From assembly GCF_020217185.1 (NCBI RefSeq), contig NZ_JAIWNX010000009.1, forward strand, positions 1 to 10,000: a DNA stretch of 10,000 nucleotides, in the 5' to 3' direction. The position numbers and the translations under genes were made by a program. Below the pieces are notes generated by a model. That model saw nothing but the letters and a program-made list of their open reading frames with translations. It had not been told where the DNA came from and made no database searches. Of this stretch, positions 1 to 6,764 are shown piece by piece (within the stretch, counting starts at the first letter, position 1; each line of letters opens with the position of its first letter). This DNA is from Asticcacaulis sp. Lineage in GTDB: Bacteria; Pseudomonadota; Alphaproteobacteria; Caulobacterales; Caulobacteraceae.

Positions 1-1
1 G

Positions 2-106
2 AAGTTTCCCGCCAATATCTCGCTGGGGGTAACGCTGGGCCTGATTGCCGCCGGTGTGATTATTTCGCTTATCAAGACCCACAAACCGGGAGGCCACAGG
101 CCATGA
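2..106 (+). CDS. C-terminal end of a probable TerC-family membrane protein (partial)
   Basis: Only the last 34 codons are inside the window; the 5' part lies to the left. The visible peptide is one hydrophobic helix (ISLGVTLGLIAAGVIISLI, about residues 6-24 of the fragment) followed by a short polar tail rich in Lys, His and Gly. A 'P-x-x-ISLGV...SL' last transmembrane helix is typical of the C-terminus of TerC/Alx-type integral membrane proteins, a family linked to metal-ion (manganese, tellurite) handling. Its TGA overlaps the ATG of the downstream channel gene (ATGA, four bases), so the two are almost certainly cotranscribed and translationally coupled. The family call rests on one helix; another polytopic membrane protein is possible. 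Confidence 0.5.
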   Translation, partial: KFPANISLGVTLGLIAAGVIISLIKTHKPGGHRP

Positions 107-918
107 CGTTCAGGTCCGCACGGCGTCAGGTCCTGACGATCATCGAACACCCTGCCTTTACCGCGACGGTCGTCACGCTGATTATTCTCAACGCGCTCGT
201 TCTGGGGCTGGAGACCTATCCCGCCATCATGGCTTCGGCGGGCGCGTTACTGTCCTCCATTGACCAGATCCTTCTGTCCGTCTTTGTGCTGGAATTGGGT
301 CTGCGCCTGTTTGCTCAGGGCTGGCGGTTCTTTCGTGACCCGTGGAACCTGTTTGATGCGAGCATCATCATCGTGTCTCTGCTTCCGGCCGCAGGTGCCT
401 TCAGCGTCCTGCGCGCCCTCAGGGTGCTGCGGGTCTTGCGTCTGATTTCCGTCTTCCCCAGCTTGCGGCGCGTCATCGGCGGCATAGTGGCGGCCCTGCC
501 CGGTATTGGGTCCATCGGCGCGATACTGGTGATTATCTATTACGTCTCGGCGGTGATGGCCAGCCAGCTATTTGGGGCCACGCACCCGCAGTGGTTCGGC
601 ACGCTGGATGCGTCCCTGTTCAGCCTGTTTCAGATCATGACGCTCGAAGGCTGGGCCGACATGGCGCGCAGTCTGGCGGCCACCCACGCCGCCGCCATTC
701 CCTTCATGATCGTCTTCATTCTGGTGGCGACCTTTACCGTGCTGAACCTGTTTATCGGTGTGATGCTGGAGGCCATGCAGCGGGTTCAGGCGGACAAGGG
801 CACGCCGCAGCCCCCTGCCACGGAGGCCGAAGCCATTGGCGAGCTGACGACGGAGGTCGCCGCCCTGAAGGAACAGATCGAAGCGCTCACCTGGATACTT
901 ACGCGTCCGGACAGGTAA
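103..918 (+). CDS. Single-domain voltage-gated cation channel (BacNav/CavMr type)
   Basis: A 271-residue inner-membrane channel subunit expected to work as a homotetramer. S1 lies at about 17-38, S2 at 50-70, S3 at 82-95 (Asp85) and S4 at 101-116, with arginines every third residue (R104, R107, R110, R113), the voltage-sensor signature. S5 is about 126-158, the pore helix 167-180, the filter TLEGWAD at 180-186, and S6 about 198-225. The cytoplasmic tail ends in a short heptad coiled coil (I245, L248, V252, L255, I259, L262), as in bacterial sodium channels, where it holds the tetramer together. Length and layout match the Pfam Ion_trans family. The filter differs from NaChBac (TLESWAS) by Gly at position 4 and Asp at position 7, which suggests calcium rather than sodium selectivity. 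The start is supported by GGGAGG at 88-93, nine bases upstream. The upstream membrane-protein gene overlaps it by four bases. Confidence 0.93.
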   Translation: MTFRSARRQVLTIIEHPAFTATVVTLIILNALVLGLETYPAIMASAGALLSSIDQILLSVFVLELGLRLFAQGWRFFRDPWNLFDASIIIVSLLPAAGAFSVLRALRVLRVLRLISVFPSLRRVIGGIVAALPGIGSIGAILVIIYYVSAVMASQLFGATHPQWFGTLDASLFSLFQIMTLEGWADMARSLAATHAAAIPFMIVFILVATFTVLNLFIGVMLEAMQRVQADKGTPQPPATEAEAIGELTTEVAALKEQIEALTWILTRPDR

Positions 919-928
919 CCCGCCACTA

Positions 929-966
929 CGGCCAAATCGATCCACCAGAAGGTAAGAGGCTTCATT
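929..966. repeat. Degenerate direct repeat, copy A
   Basis: The copy reads as blocks CGGCCAAA, TCGATCCA, CAGAAGGTAA (946-955), GAGGC and TTCATT in that order. The same blocks recur in the same order in copy B at 1109-1160, with a small and a larger insertion there. The exact shared core is CAGAAGGTAA. The repeat lies just after the channel stop codon. Confidence 0.5.
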
Positions 967-1108
967 ATCCTGCGTTGGACTGGACCTCACGAAGCATTTT
1001 CTGATCGGTATCAACACGCCCGCGGGCCTGTTTCACCCGCCAGACGAACCCAGTGAGGTGGTCGAGGTACACAGCCTCAAAGCCGTGGCGTAGATGTGAT
1101 ATTTGAAT

Positions 1109-1160
1109 CGCCAAAGCTTCGATCCAGAGGGTTTAATCAGAAGGTAAAGACCCCCTCATT
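1109..1160. repeat. Degenerate direct repeat, copy B
   Basis: The blocks are CGCCAAA, TTCGATCCA, then an insertion, CAGAAGGTAA (1138-1147), GACCCC and CTCATT, collinear with copy A about 190 bases upstream. Its right end (AGACCCCCTCAT, 1148-1159) also forms the left arm of an inverted repeat with ATTTGGGGGTCT at 1222-1233 (10 of 12 positions paired). Confidence 0.5.
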
Positions 1161-1364
1161 GAAAAGCTTGAATTCCTGATTTTTGCTTTTAACACAACGG
1201 ATTGCGGCGTCCGAAAGTGACATTTGGGGGTCTCGCTTTTGAGGTTCGTCGCGAATTATGAAGAACGCCTTCAGTTTCAAGGTCCGCTACGACGCGGTGT
1301 AGGTCACGACCGGAGCGCCGCACGGTGTTAGCCTGCATCTACGTCACCGCCTGTAAAAGGATAG

Positions 1365-3320
1365 TCAGGGCCAGTAGACCAGCTTCGGGGCCTCAGTAAT
1401 AAACACATCGAGTACGCCGTCGGCCACCTTAATAGGGCCTTCCGGGCGCGTGGCACCGGGTATGGTGCGCAGTTTTGAAGCCTCGGCCGCCAGGCCTTGC
1501 GCCGCCGCAAAGTGATCCGCAGCCATTTGGGCATCGGCGGCCTGAAGCCCATCGACGGTCAGGCGCAGCGCCTTACCCCACTGGGCTGTGGCCGTCAGCC
1601 ACGGGGCTGCTTCTTCGACAAAGCCTTTGTCCATCACCCCGGCGCGGATGCGGTCCGGCGCGTTGCTCAGATCATCGGCCCATTGCGACAGGGCGCTCAG
1701 CGCTGCCTGACGCTCGGCCATATCCGTCCCCGCCAGCGCGTCGCGCACGCGGTTGATGGCGGCCCTCAGTTGTGGCGCCTGTGTCTGCCACGGCTGATTA
1801 CCAAAGGTGGGCGCCAGATGCTGCGTATCGAAAAAGGTCAGAAGCGCCTGCGTCACCTGCGGATCATTCCCAGCCAGATCACGCGCCGCCGCCCGCCAGG
1901 TGCGTTCGGCGTCATAGGCCTGATCGTTCCACGCAAAGGCCACCAGCCCCGTCACCGCCGGGCGACTGGCCACCTCCTGATTCATAGGGTTGGAGACAAT
2001 GCCGCTCAGCTCTGCCGACAGGCCGGCTTCACGCCGCGCATAAGGCGCCATCAGCAGACGACCGGCGGATTCGCCAAAATCGTTGACCGGATAATTGTCC
2101 CACAGCAGGGTCTTGCGCCCGAAGGCCCTGGTGGCGTTACGCGCATCGGCCACCGAAATCGACGGCGGCACGGTGTCCGTCCCCGTCCACTGGATCACCA
2201 CGCGCGGATCGAGCGCGGCGGCCAGAGCGGTCTTATAGGGCGAGACCTTGGCGTCGTAATATTCCGTCGGCACCATGATCAGTTCGCCGTGCCCGCTGGC
2301 GGCCAGATCGGCCTGCACGGCGTTCAGGAGACTGGCCTGCGCCTTTGCCGCCGCCTCTTCGCCGGACGGACCAAAGGCCGCTTCGTCGGCCGCGCAGTTC
2401 CATTTTTTATACTCGATATCATCGAGCGCCACGTAGAAGCTGCGCACCCCCACCCCACGCAGGGCGGCGAACTTGGTGCGGATATGCGCCAGATCGGCCG
2501 GGTCGCTATAGCAGATGGAGGGCCCAGGCGAGACGGCATAGACGAAGTTAACATGGTGGCGGTTGGCCAGCCCCACGAGCCCACCCAGGTCTTTTATCGT
2601 CTCCGCCGGGTACGGTTCGCGCCACTTGTCGCGCGCATAGACGTCGTCCTTGGGGCTGTAGATATAGGTGTTGGCCTTAAGACCCGACAGGAATTCGATG
2701 TGGGCGGCACGCTGCGCCATGCTCCACGGCTTGCCGTAAAAGCCTTCGATAGTCCCGCGCACCGGCATGGACGGATAGTCACTGATCGTCAGCGCCGGCA
2801 GACGCCCCTGCGCCACGATCTGCCTGAGGCTCTGGGCCGCGTAATAGAGGCCGTCGGCATCGGCACCCGCCAGCACGATCAGTGCCCCGGAGGCCTGCTG
2901 ACGCGTCGTCAGCAGATAGGATTCGGGACGTGTGGGGACCGCCGCGCCCGTCACGCTGAGCGCCGCCTTGACCTCGGCGTCGTTGACCGTGCCAATCACC
3001 GCATAGTCACCCGTAAAGCGCTTCGGCAGGCGCTTGACCACACGCACCGTTTCAACCCCTGCGGCCGTCAGGACCCGGCGTACCAATGCCTCGGTTTCGG
3101 CATCGACCTTATCACCGCGCACCAGCAACAGCGACCTCCCCAGCTTCAGGTCCGGTCCGGTCAAGGTCAGGGACTGTGGCACGGGATAGACCGCCGGTGC
3201 CGTCGCCACCGGTTGCGCCTGCGCGGTCATCCCTCCCGCACACAGTACAGGCGCGCTGACGGCGCACACAAACCAGCGCAAGGCCAGCCAGCGCGAACGA
3301 CGGGTTGACTTCAGTCCCAT
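1365..3320 (-). CDS. Secreted GH84 beta-N-acetylglucosaminidase (NagJ / O-GlcNAcase family)
   Basis: A 651-residue exported exo-hydrolase that removes beta-linked GlcNAc by substrate-assisted catalysis. I start it at the ATG at 3318-3320, preceded by GAAGGA (3328-3333) seven bases upstream; an in-frame extension to 3410 would add 30 unlikely residues over the promoter. Residues 1-35 are a Sec signal peptide (Arg/Lys-rich start, hydrophobic core, cleavage near AQA-QP). A hexosaminidase-like N-terminal domain spans about 40-180. The GH84 barrel begins with RGTIEGFYGKPW (188-199), followed by PKDD (223-226) and KWREPYP (232-238). The catalytic Asp pair is D300-D301 in VALDDIEY. Further barrel landmarks are WTG (378-380), LLWDNYPVND (405-414) and NPMNQ (444-448). 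A mostly helical tail of about 170 residues follows. The same-strand GntR/UTRA gene upstream probably controls it. Bacterial members were first called hyaluronidases; the hexosaminidase activity is well established for the family. Confidence 0.94.
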   Translation of the reverse strand: MGLKSTRRSRWLALRWFVCAVSAPVLCAGGMTAQAQPVATAPAVYPVPQSLTLTGPDLKLGRSLLLVRGDKVDAETEALVRRVLTAAGVETVRVVKRLPKRFTGDYAVIGTVNDAEVKAALSVTGAAVPTRPESYLLTTRQQASGALIVLAGADADGLYYAAQSLRQIVAQGRLPALTISDYPSMPVRGTIEGFYGKPWSMAQRAAHIEFLSGLKANTYIYSPKDDVYARDKWREPYPAETIKDLGGLVGLANRHHVNFVYAVSPGPSICYSDPADLAHIRTKFAALRGVGVRSFYVALDDIEYKKWNCAADEAAFGPSGEEAAAKAQASLLNAVQADLAASGHGELIMVPTEYYDAKVSPYKTALAAALDPRVVIQWTGTDTVPPSISVADARNATRAFGRKTLLWDNYPVNDFGESAGRLLMAPYARREAGLSAELSGIVSNPMNQEVASRPAVTGLVAFAWNDQAYDAERTWRAAARDLAGNDPQVTQALLTFFDTQHLAPTFGNQPWQTQAPQLRAAINRVRDALAGTDMAERQAALSALSQWADDLSNAPDRIRAGVMDKGFVEEAAPWLTATAQWGKALRLTVDGLQAADAQMAADHFAAAQGLAAEASKLRTIPGATRPEGPIKVADGVLDVFITEAPKLVYWP

Positions 3321-3327
3321 AGTCAGG

Positions 3328-3333
3328 TCCTTC
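3328..3333 (-). promoter_or_regulatory. Ribosome-binding site deciding the GH84 start
   Basis: On the minus strand this reads GAAGGA, seven bases before the ATG at 3318-3320. It fixes the start there rather than at the farther in-frame codon at 3408-3410, which would put the signal peptide 30 residues inside the protein. Confidence 0.75.
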
Positions 3334-3343
3334 AAAGGTAATG

Positions 3344-3390
3344 CAGAGGTTCTATATAGGTATTGGATATAGGCGAAATTTCCGCCTGTC
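3344..3390 (-). promoter_or_regulatory. Candidate promoter and operator of the GH84 gene
   Basis: Read on the minus strand, an inverted repeat AGGCG-GAAATTT-CGCCT (3371-3387, five-base arms around AAATTT) is followed at once by an A+T-rich run holding CTATATAG (3352-3359, itself palindromic), a plausible -10 region with TATAGA and a weak TTTCGC -35 sixteen bases away. The repeat would overlap the -35 element, a usual place for a repressor operator. The neighbouring GntR/UTRA protein is the obvious candidate to bind here, but that is inference. Confidence 0.4.
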
Positions 3391-3478
3391 CAGAGCCTGC
3401 ACCGCCACAATCCGGGATTCGTGAGGGGCCATGTGCCTATCTAGCCCTCCCGGCGAAGGACTATAGCCGCACGCAGCG

Positions 3479-3506
3479 CGGCAGTGGCGATTCGGAGCCA
3501 CTGCCG
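3479..3506. terminator. Strong stem-loop between the regulator and GH84 genes
   Basis: A perfect ten-base-pair stem (CGGCAGTGGC at 3479-3488 with GCCACTGCCG at 3497-3506) closes an eight-base loop. It lies 43 bases after the stop of the minus-strand GntR-type gene and well upstream of the GH84 promoter region. There is no T-tract on either strand, so it is not a textbook intrinsic terminator. It may slow or end read-through from the regulator gene, or protect the 3' end of its mRNA. Confidence 0.5.
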
Positions 3507-3549
3507 GATCACGCTCAGAAACAACAAAGGTTGGGATCAGAGGGCCGGA

Positions 3550-4293
3550 TCAGCCCAGTTCGGCGATCACGTCGTACGCTTCGCCGTGATAATAACACTG
3601 GCTGAATTCGACCGCCGTACCGTTGGACAGGAAGCCGCGGCGTTCGATAAACAGACCACATTCCCCGGTTTGTACGCCCAGCAATTCCGAGTGCGCCTCA
3701 CTGAGGGGGGCCGCGCGAAGGCGTTGCAGGGCGCGCACCGGGCGGCTGCCCGCCGCGGCCATGGCTTCGTAGAGCGATTCCTGCACCACATCGACCGAGG
3801 GCAGGAACTGCGCCGGCACGACGACGAACTCCAGACAGACGCGCACGCCGTCAGCGCAGCGAATGCGGTGAAAACGGTGGACCAGCGATCCCGGCGACAG
3901 ACCAAGCGCCAGCGCTTCTTCGGGCGTGGTCATGCTGGTGGTTTTTTTCAGCCAGATGCTCGATGGCTTATAGCCGCGCGAGCGGATATCCTCTGAAAAT
4001 GAGGTGAGAATGGCAAAATTCTTCTCGACCCGCGTAATCGACGGCATGGACACATAGGTGCCCGACCCTCGCGTGCGCGTCAGAAGCCCCTCTTCGACCA
4101 GCCCTTCGACCGCCTTACGCACCGTGATGCGCGACACGCCATAAAGCACGCACAACTCACGCTCAGGCGCCAGCGCCGCCCCCGGCTTCAGCTTCCCCCC
4201 CGCGATCTCGTCGCGGATGGCATTGCGGATAAGCAGGTAGGCGTGGCCGCCATCATCTTTCAGAAAGGCAGAGCGCAGAGCTGACTCGTTCAT
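3550..4293 (-). CDS. GntR-family transcriptional regulator, HutC/NagR-like, with UTRA domain
   Basis: A 247-residue cytoplasmic DNA-binding regulator. The winged helix-turn-helix occupies about 17-82: LAPERELCVLYGVSRITVRKA (41-61) is the recognition region and RTRGSGTYV (73-81) the wing, both classic for GntR. The UTRA effector domain follows at about 93-245, including RFHRIR (140-145), LEFVVVP (154-160) and the closing EFSQCYYHGEAYD (229-241), a shape seen in HutC/NagR/DasR-type proteins that bind small ligands such as GlcNAc-6-phosphate or GlcN-6-phosphate. Its position between the GH84 and GH29 genes suggests a local repressor of the glycan locus, relieved by a released sugar. The ligand is inferred from context, not from residues I can verify. 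A weak GGAT ribosome-binding site precedes the ATG. The gene is divergent from the fucosidase gene. Confidence 0.9.
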   Translation of the reverse strand: MNESALRSAFLKDDGGHAYLLIRNAIRDEIAGGKLKPGAALAPERELCVLYGVSRITVRKAVEGLVEEGLLTRTRGSGTYVSMPSITRVEKNFAILTSFSEDIRSRGYKPSSIWLKKTTSMTTPEEALALGLSPGSLVHRFHRIRCADGVRVCLEFVVVPAQFLPSVDVVQESLYEAMAAAGSRPVRALQRLRAAPLSEAHSELLGVQTGECGLFIERRGFLSNGTAVEFSQCYYHGEAYDVIAELG

Positions 4294-4665
4294 GTCACAT
4301 CCAGTCGTTTCCTACCCATTTCATGTGGGTCTTCTGGCTTTCAGTCAATTAGAAGTTTGCATTTTAAGTCTTTGCGCGTTGTCCCCACACGCAAAACAGA
4401 GATCGTATACGGTAGCGATATCAATCACGGCCGGAACGGACAATACATATTAAATACATTTGCTTGCCAAAATCCTAAGCCCAATTACACCTGAAACCCT
4501 TGCGTCCGCTACCATGCCCTGCCCCATTCAAGCGCCCATCAGCCCTGTGAGCCCCTGTGTTTTCACGATTAAAAGGCAAAATACGAAGCCTCTGACTTTA
4601 CGCTTGCAATCAATACCGGCTGAATTAGGGTGTTACCAATTATGAACCAAAGAGGCAAATTGGCC
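4294..4665. promoter_or_regulatory. Divergent regulatory region between the GntR regulator and the GH29 fucosidase
   Basis: These 372 bases hold no credible gene and are more A+T-rich than the flanks, so they should contain both divergent promoters. Visible elements: ACCCA/TGGGT arms at 4314-4330 just upstream of the regulator; a TTTGCG...CGCAAA inverted repeat at 4371-4395 (eight of nine positions pair); the palindrome CGTATACG at 4404-4411, which resembles the GT-TA-AC core of HutC-type operators; a direct repeat AATACAT at 4442-4448 and 4453-4459, exactly 11 bases apart (one helical turn); and ATCAATCACGGCCG at 4420-4433 echoed by ATCAATACCGGCTG at 4609-4622 (11 of 14 identical). The heptamer CAATACC in the second copy also occurs upstream of the GH84 gene (minus strand, 3359-3365). 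I cannot place -35/-10 boxes with confidence. Confidence 0.5.
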
Positions 4666-6747
4666 ATGATAATGGATCGTCGCACCCTGTCCCTGTCCGT
4701 TTTCGCTGGTCTGGTCGGCGGCCCGGCCCTGGCCCGCGCCCCCAAAGGCCCCGCCCCCTTCGGCGCGACGCCGTCGGTGCGTCAGTACGACTGGCAGCGG
4801 CTCGAAACCTACGGCTTCATGCACTACACCATGAACGCCTTTACGGACCGCGAATGGGGCTATGGCGATGAGCCGGTCAGCCTGTTCAATCCCACCGATT
4901 TCAGCGCCGATCAGATCGTTCTGGCGGCCAGAAGCGGCGGGCTGAAAGGCATAATCCTGACGGCCAAGCACCACGATGGTTTTTGCCTGTGGCCCAGCCG
5001 CTATACAGAGCATTCGGTCAAGTTCAGCCCTTACAAGGATGGCAAGGGCGACATTGTCGGCGAAATGGCCGAAGCCTGTCGTAAGCACGGCCTGAAGTTC
5101 GGCGTCTATCTGTCGCCGTGGGACCGCAATCACGCCGAATATGGCCGCCCGGCCTATGTCGAATACTATCACAATCAGCTCGAAGAACTGACGACGCAGT
5201 ACGGCCCGCTGTTTGAGGTCTGGTTCGACGGCGCCAATGGCGGTGATGGCTATTACGGCGGCGCGCGTGAACGGCGCAAGATCGACGCCCTCACCTATTA
5301 CGGCTGGGACACCGTCCGCGCCATTGTGCGCAAGAACCAGCCGCACGCCGTCATGTTTGCCGATGAGCATATGGATGTGCGCTGGGTCGGCAATGAGCAT
5401 GGTCAGGCCGGTGATCCCTGCTGGCCTACGGTCGATGAAACCCCCTACACCATGGCCAAGGGCAATGCCGGTGTGCGCGGCGGCAAGATCTGGAACCCGG
5501 CGGAAACCAATACCTCGATCCGGCCCGGCTGGTTCTGGCACGCGGATGAAAGCCCGCGCACCCCGGCCAATCTGACGCGCGTCTATTTCGAGTCGGTGGG
5601 GCGCGGCACGACCCTGTTGCTTAACCTCGCGCCTGACCGCCGCGGTCGCGTGCCCGATGCCGATGTGGCCTCGCTCACTGGCTGGAAAGCCATTCTGGAC
5701 AAGACCTTTGCCCGCAATCTGGCCACGGGGGCCAAGGTGACGGCCTCCTCGACCTATGGCGAGGGGTTCGGCCCGGCGCAGGCCCTGAAAAGCAATGCCT
5801 TCTGGGCCGCCCGCACCTCGGACAAGGCCGGGGCGTGGATACGCTTTGACCTGCCCAAGGCCCAGACCTTTGACGTCATCCGCACCGCCGAGGATATCCG
5901 CAAGGGCGTGCGCGTCGATGATTTCGCCATCGATATCCTCGAAAACGGCCGCTGGCGCCCCCTGCAAACCCACACCTATATCGGCTACAAGCGCCTGACG
6001 CGCCTGTCGGCCCCCGTGACGACGCGTGCGGTGCGTATCCGCATCCTCAAGGCCGCCGCTTCGCCCATTCTCGGCGATTTCGGCCTGTTCCTGATGCCGC
6101 CGGTGCTGGAAGAACCCACGATCAAGCGCGATCGCGCCGGACGGGTCAGCCTGAGCGCCGCCGAAACCGATGTCCGCCTGTTCTACACCCTGGACGGCAG
6201 CGCGCCGACAACGGCCTCGACGCCCTTCAGCGCCCCCTTCCCCCTGCCCGAAGGTGGTCAGGTGCGGGCGGTGGCATTCAGCCCGGCGCGCAAGGTGCTG
6301 AGCGCGGCCTCGGTCGCCCAATTCGATGTCGCCCCGGTCGGCTGGCGCATGGTCTCGGCCAGCAGCGACACGCCGAACGCGCTTCTCGATGGCAAGGGCT
6401 TTGTCGGCCGCAAGGGCCAGCCCGCCGAACTGGTCCTTGATCTGGGCAAAGTATATGACCTGAAGGGCTTTACCCTGACGCCCGGCGTGCAGGACATCTA
6501 TCTGGACGTGAACACGGTGGCCCAGATGGGCGCACCGGCGGGTTACGTCGCCTCGGTCAGCGCCGACGGTCAGACCTTTACGCCCGCAGGCGAAGGCGAA
6601 TTCTCCAACATCGCCAATAGCCGCAGCGAACAGCGCATCCGCTTCGATGCGCCGCATAAGGGGCGCTACCTGAAACTGGTTCTGCCGCGCGCCGTGCAGG
6701 ACAAGCCGACCGTAGCCTTTAGCGGCGTAGGCATTATTACGCGGTAA
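4666..6747 (+). CDS. Exported GH29 alpha-L-fucosidase with accessory C-terminal modules
   Basis: A 693-residue retaining exo-alpha-L-fucosidase. I prefer the ATG at 4666 (AGAGG at 4651-4655, ten bases away); ATG 4672, ATG 4642 and GTG 4630 are in-frame alternatives. The leader begins MIMDRRTLSLS and ends ALA-RAP near residue 23; the twin arginine (R5-R6) before a hydrophobic stretch suggests Tat export. The GH29 barrel covers about 40-345: YGFMHY (49-54), TAKHHDGF (99-106), and EVWFDGA with the likely nucleophile D188. WNPAETNTSIRPGWFW (276-291) holds E280, a candidate acid/base of the GH29-B type that acts on alpha-1,3/1,4-fucose. A discoidin (F5/8C, CBM32-like) module follows at about 350-478. 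Next comes a short beta domain of the chitobiase C-terminal type (FYTLDGSAPTT, about 506-516), then a second discoidin-like module (about 556-693). It converges with the next gene, leaving 17 bases between stop codons. Confidence 0.93.
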   Translation: MIMDRRTLSLSVFAGLVGGPALARAPKGPAPFGATPSVRQYDWQRLETYGFMHYTMNAFTDREWGYGDEPVSLFNPTDFSADQIVLAARSGGLKGIILTAKHHDGFCLWPSRYTEHSVKFSPYKDGKGDIVGEMAEACRKHGLKFGVYLSPWDRNHAEYGRPAYVEYYHNQLEELTTQYGPLFEVWFDGANGGDGYYGGARERRKIDALTYYGWDTVRAIVRKNQPHAVMFADEHMDVRWVGNEHGQAGDPCWPTVDETPYTMAKGNAGVRGGKIWNPAETNTSIRPGWFWHADESPRTPANLTRVYFESVGRGTTLLLNLAPDRRGRVPDADVASLTGWKAILDKTFARNLATGAKVTASSTYGEGFGPAQALKSNAFWAARTSDKAGAWIRFDLPKAQTFDVIRTAEDIRKGVRVDDFAIDILENGRWRPLQTHTYIGYKRLTRLSAPVTTRAVRIRILKAAASPILGDFGLFLMPPVLEEPTIKRDRAGRVSLSAAETDVRLFYTLDGSAPTTASTPFSAPFPLPEGGQVRAVAFSPARKVLSAASVAQFDVAPVGWRMVSASSDTPNALLDGKGFVGRKGQPAELVLDLGKVYDLKGFTLTPGVQDIYLDVNTVAQMGAPAGYVASVSADGQTFTPAGEGEFSNIANSRSEQRIRFDAPHKGRYLKLVLPRAVQDKPTVAFSGVGIITR

Positions 6748-6764
6748 CGGACAGCGCAGGCGGC

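Larger units (their letters stand above)
919..1364. other. Gene-poor intergenic stretch with degenerate repeats
   Basis: These 446 bases lie between the channel stop codon and the convergent GH84 stop codon. No reading frame has a credible start, ribosome-binding site and family resemblance; the longest are a start-less frame ending with TAG near 1091-1093 and a 14-codon frame at 1258-1302. I see no clear intrinsic terminator for either flanking gene: a GCCCGCGGGC palindrome at 1018-1027 has no room for a loop and no T-tract. The part around 1100-1200 is richer in A+T than its neighbours. It holds an imperfect direct repeat and a short inverted repeat (listed separately), which suggest decayed mobile or repetitive DNA, though no insertion sequence can be named. 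Confidence 0.6.

Noticed and set aside
568..1017. A 149-codon minus-strand frame over the channel's 3' end
   Set aside because: It is antisense to the pore and coiled-coil region of a clear channel gene and carries no motif of its own.
1018..1027. GCCCGCGGGC palindrome as a terminator for the channel gene
   Set aside because: A ten-base perfect palindrome leaves no loop, and only a weak CTGTTT follows; it is common in GC-rich DNA.
967..1093. Start-less frame reading CVGLDLTKHF..., which recalls the N-terminus of IS110-type transposases (VGxDxxKH)
   Set aside because: The likeness covers about eight residues; the following sequence to the TAG does not continue like a transposase, and there is no start codon.
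1258..1302. A 14-codon frame starting ATG AAG AAC
   Set aside because: Too short, with no convincing ribosome-binding site and no recognisable product.
1497..3308. A 603-codon open frame on the plus strand, antisense to the GH84 gene
   Set aside because: It has low-complexity Arg/His/Gly-rich content and no signature, and it lies fully over a certain GH84 coding region.
4460..4645. A 61-codon plus-strand frame in the divergent promoter region
   Set aside because: It overlaps the fucosidase leader region, has no ribosome-binding site or hydrophobic or known motif, and starts inside the probable promoter.
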